Of a stretch of 64,000 nucleotides of DNA, positions 31,222 through 37,459 are shown piece by piece. Made by a program: the position numbers and the translations under genes. Every line of letters begins with the position of its first letter. Positions within the stretch are counted from its first letter, which is position 1. Location: contig NZ_CP076543.1 in the NCBI RefSeq assembly GCF_030440515.1, positions 5,032,501 through 5,096,500 on the forward strand. Reading direction: 5' to 3'. Source of the DNA: Streptomyces xanthophaeus. Lineage in GTDB: Bacteria > Actinomycetota > Actinomycetes > Streptomycetales > Streptomycetaceae. The notes beneath the pieces are model-generated. The model had not been told where the DNA came from. It did not search any database and was given only the letters and a program-made list of their open reading frames with translations.

Positions 31222-33471
31222 CTACGGCCAGACGGGGTCCAGGACCGGCGCCGGTGCGGGAGCCGCGGGAGCGGGCCGGCGGTCTTCCAGCGGGATGACC
31301 GCCGGGATCGGGGCCGTCTGCCCGAGGAAGACCCGGCGCACCACGCGCTCCGCCGCGTGGCCGTCGTCGTGCGAGCAGAAGCGCGCGCGGAAGGCCGCCC
31401 GCAGCTGCGCGGAGCGCGAGCCCTGCCAGTGGCCGGTGCTGAAGATGTCCACCAGCTCGTCCTCGGTCCGGGCGATCGCGCCCGGCGGGCACGACCGCAG
31501 GTCGAAGTACGTGCCCCGGGCCGCCTCGTACGCCTCCCAGTCGTCCGCGTGGATCACGATCGGCCGGTCCAGCGCCGCGTAGTCGAACATCAGGGACGAG
31601 TAGTCCGTCACCAGCGCGTCCGAGGCCAGGCAGAGTTCCTCCACCGAGGGGTAGGAGGAGACGTCGATCAGGCGCGGGTGCGTGTCCGGGGAGGGCGGGA
31701 CGTCCGCGTACGTGAGGTGGGTGCGGGCCAGGATCGTGAAGCGCGGGCCCAGGTCCCGCAGCACCCGCTCGAAGTCCAGGTGGTCCGGCCGGCTGCGCCG
31801 GTAGTCGCGGTGCGTGGGCGCGTACAGGACGGCCGTCGAGCCCGCCGGGATGCCGAGGCGTTCGCGCAGCTCCAGCACCTCGGCCGGGCCCGCCCGGTGG
31901 AAGACGTCGTTGCGCGGGTAGCCGTACTCCAGCGTCGTGTAGGAGGACGGGACGGCCTTCTCCCACACCAGGGTGGAGTGCCGGTTCGACGAGAGCAGGT
32001 AGTCCCACTGGTCGGCGCCGCGCAGCAGGCCCGCGAAGTCCGCCGTCGGGGTGGCCGCCGGGCGGTCCTGGAGGTCGAGGCCCACGCGCTTGAGCGGGGT
32101 GCCGTGCTGGGTCTGGACGAGGACCTGGCCCGGGCGCTTGACCAGGGTGCGGTCGAAGTTGACGTTCGTCACCAGGTAGGTGGCCCTGGCCAGGGCGGTC
32201 CAGTACGCCGCCGAGCCCGGGCGCAGCGGTGTCGTCTCGCGGGGCAGGGTCGGGGCGTGCTCCGGGTCGCAGATCCACGCCGTGCGCATCTGCGGCGCGA
32301 GCTCCCGCAGTTTGGCCTCGATCGCCGCCGGGTTGCAGGCGTAGCCGCCGTGCCAGTACGCGGAGAAGACCGCGAGTTCCGGGCGCAGGGGCAGGAGGCG
32401 CTGGGTCCGGTAGTGCAGGCGCAAGGCCGTTTCGCGCAGGCCCCGCCACAGGGCCGAGGCCGCGCGGCCCAGCGCCGGTCCGGCCGAGCGCAGCGCCGAC
32501 AGCAGACGGTAGGTGCGCCGGGTGCCCAGCCGCATCAGGGTGTGCCGGACCCGGTCGGTCCGCGACAGGGACAGCGGCAGGGCGCTGCTGCCGCCGGGGA
32601 CGTGGTAGCGGCGCAGCAGGGCGCAGGCCCGGGCGAAGAACTCGGCCCGGGCGGCGCGCGGGAGACGGCGCGGGTCGGCGTACAGGGCGCAGAAGTGCTC
32701 GGCCATCCGGCGGTGCAGGGCGGGGCGCCAGCGCTCCAGCTCGGGGCGGTCGGCGAGGTAGCCGAAGACCCGGTCGTACTGGTCGAAGATGTCGAGGTGG
32801 CGGCGGCTGGTGGTGGTCAGGATCGAGCCGGTGCGCCGCTGCCGGTAGTGGACGCAGACCCGGTCCAGGACGGCGACGGACTCCGCGGCCAGCAGGGCCG
32901 GGTAGGTCCAGGGGGTGTCCTCGTAGAAGCCGGGCGGGAACGCGAGGCCCTCGCGCTCCACGTACTCGCGGCGGTAGGCCTTGTTCCAGACCACCATCAG
33001 CATGCCGAGGAGGGCCAGGCGGTCGGCGAGGCGGAAGCTGGCCGGGCCCTCCTCGGACAGCCGGTGGGAGAGGCTGTTGCGGACGCGTTCGCCCGACCAG
33101 AAGGTGCGCGCGTAGTCGTAGACCAGGACGTCGGGGGAGCCGGTGGCCTTCAGCCGGTCGGTGATGGCCTGCAGGGCGCCGGGGGCGAGGGTGTCGTCGC
33201 CGTCGAGGAAGATCAGGTAGTCGCCGCTCGCCCGTGCCAGGCCCGCGTTGCGGGCCGGCCCCAGGCCCAGGTTGTGCGCCAGGTGGACGGCCGTCACCCG
33301 CGGGTCACGCGCCGCGTACTCGTCGATGATCGACCCGCAGGCGTCCGGAGAGGCGTCGTCGACCGCGATCAGCTCCAGATCCGGGTACGACTGCGTCAGG
33401 ACCGAGTCCAGACTCTCCTGGAGGTAGGCCTGGATCTTGTACGCGGGCACGATGACGCTGAACCGGGGCAC
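31222..33471 (-). CDS. bifunctional GT2 glycosyltransferase / CDP-glycerol glycerophosphotransferase
   Basis: This 749-residue protein joins two enzymes. Residues 1 to about 230 are a GT-A family 2 glycosyltransferase (VPRFSVIVPAYK, AVDDASPD, FLDGDDT with the DxD metal motif). The C-terminal half from about residue 380 is a TagF/TagB-type CDP-glycerol:poly(glycerophosphate) transferase, with QTQHGTPLKR, LYAPTHRDYR and TDYSSLMFDYAALDRP. Such fusions build teichoic-acid-like wall polymers in Streptomyces. GTG at 33471 fits the usual start; it has only a weak GGA. The TagGH exporter lies about 0.8 kb away. Confidence 0.93.
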   Translation of the reverse strand: MPRFSVIVPAYKIQAYLQESLDSVLTQSYPDLELIAVDDASPDACGSIIDEYAARDPRVTAVHLAHNLGLGPARNAGLARASGDYLIFLDGDDTLAPGALQAITDRLKATGSPDVLVYDYARTFWSGERVRNSLSHRLSEEGPASFRLADRLALLGMLMVVWNKAYRREYVEREGLAFPPGFYEDTPWTYPALLAAESVAVLDRVCVHYRQRRTGSILTTTSRRHLDIFDQYDRVFGYLADRPELERWRPALHRRMAEHFCALYADPRRLPRAARAEFFARACALLRRYHVPGGSSALPLSLSRTDRVRHTLMRLGTRRTYRLLSALRSAGPALGRAASALWRGLRETALRLHYRTQRLLPLRPELAVFSAYWHGGYACNPAAIEAKLRELAPQMRTAWICDPEHAPTLPRETTPLRPGSAAYWTALARATYLVTNVNFDRTLVKRPGQVLVQTQHGTPLKRVGLDLQDRPAATPTADFAGLLRGADQWDYLLSSNRHSTLVWEKAVPSSYTTLEYGYPRNDVFHRAGPAEVLELRERLGIPAGSTAVLYAPTHRDYRRSRPDHLDFERVLRDLGPRFTILARTHLTYADVPPSPDTHPRLIDVSSYPSVEELCLASDALVTDYSSLMFDYAALDRPIVIHADDWEAYEAARGTYFDLRSCPPGAIARTEDELVDIFSTGHWQGSRSAQLRAAFRARFCSHDDGHAAERVVRRVFLGQTAPIPAVIPLEDRRPAPAAPAPAPVLDPVWP

Positions 33472-33518
33472 GGCACATCCAGGGGTCGGCGCGGGCATAT
33501 GGCCCAGGAACCCCCGGC

Positions 33519-33564
33519 GTGGCGTTCGGGTTACGCGGTGTGTGGCATTCGGGTTACGCAGTGT
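33519..33564. repeat. 23-bp tandem repeat upstream of the bifunctional transferase gene
   Basis: GTGGCGTTCGGGTTACGCGGTGT and GTGGCATTCGGGTTACGCAGTGT are adjacent copies with two differences. On the minus strand a consensus TTGACA -35 box (33567-33562) overlaps the outer edge. The pair lies 48 bp before the transferase start, in a promoter position, so it may be a regulator-binding site. Confidence 0.7.
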
Positions 33565-33612
33565 CAACAGGGCACGTCACATGCCGTGCGGAGGGGAAGT
33601 CCTTCGTCGCAC

Positions 33613-34635
33613 TCACTTGATCGCCCCGGCCATCACCCCCGAGACGAACTGCCGCTGGAAGGCGAAGAAGACGACGAGCGGGACCGCCATCGACAGGAAC
33701 GCGCCGGGCGCGAGCACGTCGATGTTGTTCCCGAACTGCCGTACCTGCTGCTGGAGCGCGACCGTGACCGGCGGGCTGGCCGAGTCCGCGAACACCAGCG
33801 CCACCAGCATGTCGTTCCACACCCACAGGAACTGGAAGATGCCGAGCGAGGCGATCGCCGGCGCGCCGAGCGGCAGCACCACCCGTGCGAACAGCCGCAG
33901 TTCACCCGCCCCGTCGAGACGGGCCGCCTCCAGCAGCTCGCGCGGGATCTCCGCGAAGAAGTTGCGCAGCAGGAACACGGCGAAGGGCAGTCCGAAGGCG
34001 GTGTGGAAGAGGACCACGCCCGCCGTGGTCTCGAACAGCCCGATGGAGCCGAAGAGTTCGGAGACCGGGATCAGGGCCACCTGCACGGGGACCACGAGCA
34101 GTCCGACGACGAGGAGGAACAGCCAGTCCCGGCCGGGGAACTCCAGCCAGGCGAAGGCGTATCCGGCGAAGGCGCCCAGGACCACGACCAGCAGGGTGGC
34201 CGGCACGGCGATCGCGAACGTGTTGAGGAGGGAGCCGGTGATGGTGTCGTTCGCCAGCAGCCGCTCGTAGTTGTCGGCCGTCAGCCGCGAGGGCGCCGTG
34301 AGCACCTGCCACCAGCCGCCGTTGTTGAGGTCGGTGGGGGCGACGAGCGAGGAGAGCAGCAGCCCGAGCGTGGGCAGCAGCCAGAAGAGCGCTGCCACGA
34401 CCAGGAAGACGCGCAGCGCGCCTGCGGCGAGCTTGGCGGAGACGAGGGTGGCGTACGAAGGCCTGGCGTACGACGGCCTGGCGCGCGGCGGCTCGGAGCG
34501 CGGTGGTTCGGTGCGCGGCGGTTCGGAGCGCGGCGGTTCGGAGCGCGGCGGTTCGGAGCGCGGCGGCCGGGCGCGCGAGGGCCCCGCGGTCGCCGGCCCC
34601 GCCGCCGGGTCCGGCGTCGCGTCGGTACCGCTCAT
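33613..34635 (-). CDS. sugar ABC transporter permease (MalG type)
   Basis: This 340-residue permease has a repeat-rich N-terminal tail (about 1-65), then six membrane helices with the EAA loop ELLEAARLDGAGELRLFARVVLPLGAPA. It is the MalG-like inner-membrane half of a CUT1 sugar importer. ATG at 34635 overlaps the stop of the MalF-like gene (ATGA) and has AAGGAGG upstream. The tail is encoded by 15-bp tandem repeats. No ATPase gene is present in the cluster, so a shared MsiK-type ATPase probably energises it. Confidence 0.93.
   Translation of the reverse strand: MSGTDATPDPAAGPATAGPSRARPPRSEPPRSEPPRSEPPRTEPPRSEPPRARPSYARPSYATLVSAKLAAGALRVFLVVAALFWLLPTLGLLLSSLVAPTDLNNGGWWQVLTAPSRLTADNYERLLANDTITGSLLNTFAIAVPATLLVVVLGAFAGYAFAWLEFPGRDWLFLLVVGLLVVPVQVALIPVSELFGSIGLFETTAGVVLFHTAFGLPFAVFLLRNFFAEIPRELLEAARLDGAGELRLFARVVLPLGAPAIASLGIFQFLWVWNDMLVALVFADSASPPVTVALQQQVRQFGNNIDVLAPGAFLSMAVPLVVFFAFQRQFVSGVMAGAIK
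34483..34570. repeat. 15-bp tandem repeats inside the MalG-like permease gene
   Basis: Five units of GCGCGGCGGTTCGGA (one base change in unit one, two in unit two) and a partial sixth encode RSEPP/RTEPP repeats in the cytoplasmic tail. They keep the reading frame, so copy-number changes would only lengthen or shorten the tail. Confidence 0.9.
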
Positions 34636-35969
34636 CGGGACCCCTCCTTGCGCAGCCGACGGATGTTCACGAGCATCACCGGGATCACCAGCACCAGCAG
34701 CAGCACGGCGATGGCGCTGCCCAGACCCGGATCGGCGTCCGTGCCGAAGGAGGTCCGGTACAGCTGGAGCGCGAGCACGTTCGCGTCGTCCTGGACCGCA
34801 CCCGGCGCGATCACGAAGACCAGGTCGAAGATCTTCATGACGTTGATGACGAGGGTGACGAGCACGACCGCCAGGACCGGTGCCAGCAGCGGCACGGTGA
34901 TCCGCCGGAACACCTGCCACTCGTTCGCCCCGTCCACGCGCGCCGCCTCCAGCAGCTCACGCGGTACGGCGGCCAGCCCGGCGCCGATCAGCACCATCGC
35001 GAAACCGGCCCACATCCATACGTACGCCCCGATGACCGCAGGGGTGACGAGCGCCGGGCCGAGCCACTCCACCCCCGCGTACGCCTCCCGGAAATTGGCC
35101 GCGGGCAGCCGCAGCAGGGCCCCGTCGGCCTTCGCGGACAGGGTGAAGGTGCCGTCGGCGGCGGCCGTCGCCGTATCGACCACCCGGCCGTCCTTGACCG
35201 CCTCGATCCGCATCCCGGCGAAGCCCTGCTCGGTCGGGTCGACCACGTTCGCCGACCCGCCCCCGCCCCGGGTGAAGTCCTGCCAGACGGTCCCGGTGAC
35301 CTTCCCCGGCACGGCCTCGGACCTGCCCGCGGTCCGGGTCCCGTCCGGCAGTGCCTCCGGTGCCACACCGACCAGGGGGAGCAGCACCGGGGTGCCCGCG
35401 CGGACGGGGTCGCGGGTGACGAAGGCGCCCCCGCCGGCATCCGCGAGCGGCGAGTCCCGGCCCGGGCGGGCCTTGGGGAAGGCAGAGGACTCCGCGAACG
35501 TGTCGTGGACCCCGACCCAGACCGCGTTGGCGACCCCGCGGTCGGGATCGTGGTCGTAGACGAGCCGGAAGATGATGCCCGCGGCCAGCATCGAGATCGC
35601 CATCGGCATGAAGACCAGCAGCTTGAACGCCGTTCCCCAGCGCACCCGTTCGGTGAGCACCGCGAAGATCAGGCCGAGGGCGGTGGCCGTGGCCGGGGCG
35701 AACACCACCCACAGCGCGGTGTTCTTCAAGGCGGTGCGGATCGTGTCGTCGCTCAGGATCTCCCGGTAGTTGTCGCCGCCGACGAAGGTGTCGCCGGACC
35801 GGTCGAAGAAGCTGCGGTAGAGGGAGTAGCCGATCGGGTGCACGACGAGCGCACCGAGCAGCACGAGCGCCGGGAGGAGGAACGCCGCCGCGATCAGCCG
35901 GCGGCGCCGGGCCTCCGCGGAGACGACGCCCTTTGCGGCAGGGGCACGGGCAGCGGCAGGGGCCCGCAC
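34632..35969 (-). CDS. sugar ABC transporter permease (MalF type) with large insert
   Basis: This 445-residue permease is much longer than the usual 300. Core helices one to three lie within about residues 25-137. An insert of about 145 residues (roughly 155-300) follows, rich in beta-strand-like text such as AFVTRDPVRAGTPVLLP and VKDGRVVDTATAAADGTFTLSAKADG. Helices four to six and the EAA loop ELLEAARVDGANEWQVFRR come after it. The insert resembles an Ig/carboxypeptidase-regulatory-like extracellular domain. GTG at 35969 is four bases after the binding-protein stop, with GGAA upstream. It pairs with the MalG-like permease. Confidence 0.9.
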   Translation of the reverse strand: MRAPAAARAPAAKGVVSAEARRRRLIAAAFLLPALVLLGALVVHPIGYSLYRSFFDRSGDTFVGGDNYREILSDDTIRTALKNTALWVVFAPATATALGLIFAVLTERVRWGTAFKLLVFMPMAISMLAAGIIFRLVYDHDPDRGVANAVWVGVHDTFAESSAFPKARPGRDSPLADAGGGAFVTRDPVRAGTPVLLPLVGVAPEALPDGTRTAGRSEAVPGKVTGTVWQDFTRGGGGSANVVDPTEQGFAGMRIEAVKDGRVVDTATAAADGTFTLSAKADGALLRLPAANFREAYAGVEWLGPALVTPAVIGAYVWMWAGFAMVLIGAGLAAVPRELLEAARVDGANEWQVFRRITVPLLAPVLAVVLVTLVINVMKIFDLVFVIAPGAVQDDANVLALQLYRTSFGTDADPGLGSAIAVLLLVLVIPVMLVNIRRLRKEGSR

Positions 35970-35973
35970 GGGA

Positions 35974-37332
35974 TCAGTTCCCGTAGGCCTTGGCCGCGTC
36001 CGCCTCCAGTTTCGCCTGGGTGCCCGCCACGTCCGACGGGTTCGCCAGGAAGTCCTGGAGCGCCTTCCACTCACCCGCGCCCGGGGTCCCGCCGAAGGCC
36101 GCCGGGGCCTGGTCCGACATGTCGAAGCGGAAGTCGTCACCCGCGGCGATCAGCGCCTTGGCGATGTCCCGCTGGATGGCGTTCGGATACGCGCCCGGGT
36201 CCACCGCCTTGTTCGGGGAGACGAAACCGCCCTGACGGGCGTGGATCTCCGCCGCGTCCGGCGAGGCCAGGAAGGTCAGCAGTGCCTGCGCCCCCTTCGA
36301 CGGCTTCAGGGCGACCGCCACGTCGCCGCCCGAGACCACCGGCGCCTTCGCGCCGACCGCCGGGAAGGGGAAGACGAGGGCGTCCTCGCCCACCTTCGCC
36401 TCCGTCTGCGCGATGTTCACCGCCACGAAGTCACCCTCGAAGACCATCGCGGCCGCGGGCCGGTCACCGCCGGTGAAGGTCTGCGTCACCGACTTCGGGA
36501 ACTCGGTGGCCAGCGCCCCGCTCGCCCCGCCCGCCAGGAAGTCCTTGCGGCCGAACAGCTCGCCGAGCGTGGTCAGCGCCTGCTTGACGCTGTCGTCCGT
36601 CCACTTGATCTGGTGTTTCGCCAGCTGGTCGTACTTCTCCGGCCCGGCCTGCGAGAGGTAGATGTTCTCGAACCAGTCGGTGAGGGTCCAGCCGTCCGCA
36701 CCCGCCACCGAGACCGCCGGGGTGCCGGAGGCGGACAGCGTGTCGGCCGCGGTGATCAGTTCCTTCCACGTCTTCGGGGGCTTGACCCCCGCCGCCTCGA
36801 AGGCCTTCGCGTTGTACCAGATCAGCGATTTGTTGGCGGCCTTGTAGTACACGCCGTACTGGGTGTCCCCGACGGCGCCGAGCGTCCGCCAGCCCTTCGA
36901 GTAGTTCGCGTCGAGCTGGGCTGCGGCCTCCGGGCCCAGCGGCTGCGCCCACTTGTTCTCCACCGCCGCCTTCAGCGCCCCGACCTGCGGGAGCAGCGCC
37001 ACGTCCGGCGGCGCACCGCCGGCGATCTTCGTGCCGAGGAAGGTGACGATCGGGTCCTGGGCCGGGACGAACGTGACGGAGGCACCCGTCCGCTTCTCGA
37101 ACTCCTTCAGGACCTTGGTGAAGTTCTCCTGCTCCGGGCCCGTCCAGACCGCCGCGACCTCCAGCTTCTCGCCGGTCAGCTTCGGTAACTGCACCCGCGG
37201 TGCGGCCGTGCTGCCCTCGGGGCCTTGCGGCTCCTTCGTCCCGCCGTCCCCGCACGCGCCGAGCGTGAGGGCGGCCGCCGCGGCGAGCGCCGTCCAGGTG
37301 AGTGTCGTACGGCTCGTTCCGTGCCTTCGCAT
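35974..37332 (-). CDS. sugar-binding lipoprotein of ABC importer
   Basis: This 452-residue family 1 extracellular solute-binding protein has a signal peptide and lipobox LTLGAC (Cys27). WTGPEQENFTKVLKEFEKRTGASVTFVP opens the mature domain, and ADGWTLTDWFENIYL and AAMVFEGDFVAVNIA are typical of the alpha-glucoside/maltose-type binding proteins. It is first in the operon and would deliver a sugar to the two permeases. The substrate cannot be fixed from sequence. A dyad at 37363-37378 sits 31 bp upstream and may be its operator. Confidence 0.92.
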   Translation of the reverse strand: MRRHGTSRTTLTWTALAAAAALTLGACGDGGTKEPQGPEGSTAAPRVQLPKLTGEKLEVAAVWTGPEQENFTKVLKEFEKRTGASVTFVPAQDPIVTFLGTKIAGGAPPDVALLPQVGALKAAVENKWAQPLGPEAAAQLDANYSKGWRTLGAVGDTQYGVYYKAANKSLIWYNAKAFEAAGVKPPKTWKELITAADTLSASGTPAVSVAGADGWTLTDWFENIYLSQAGPEKYDQLAKHQIKWTDDSVKQALTTLGELFGRKDFLAGGASGALATEFPKSVTQTFTGGDRPAAAMVFEGDFVAVNIAQTEAKVGEDALVFPFPAVGAKAPVVSGGDVAVALKPSKGAQALLTFLASPDAAEIHARQGGFVSPNKAVDPGAYPNAIQRDIAKALIAAGDDFRFDMSDQAPAAFGGTPGAGEWKALQDFLANPSDVAGTQAKLEADAAKAYGN

Positions 37333-37362
37333 GGCTCTGCCCCCGATGCCCGTGATGTGTCC

Positions 37363-37378
37363 TGGACCACAAGGTCTA
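37363..37378. promoter_or_regulatory. candidate operator of the sugar ABC operon
   Basis: TGGACC-ACAA-GGTCTA is an inverted repeat with one mismatch, just upstream of the binding-protein gene. Its half-sites resemble those bound by GntR-type sugar regulators (TGGTCTAGACCA), but the spacing differs. No regulator gene is adjacent. Confidence 0.35.
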
Positions 37379-37459
37379 CGCCGAGCCGTGCGCCCCCGCA
37401 ATACCGCCTCGCGGGCGCGGGACACCCCTGGGGGGGTGTCCTGGCGGTCAGGCCGGGCG

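Noticed and set aside
34483..34570. CRISPR-like array
   Set aside because: The 15-bp units have no spacers and lie inside a coding frame.
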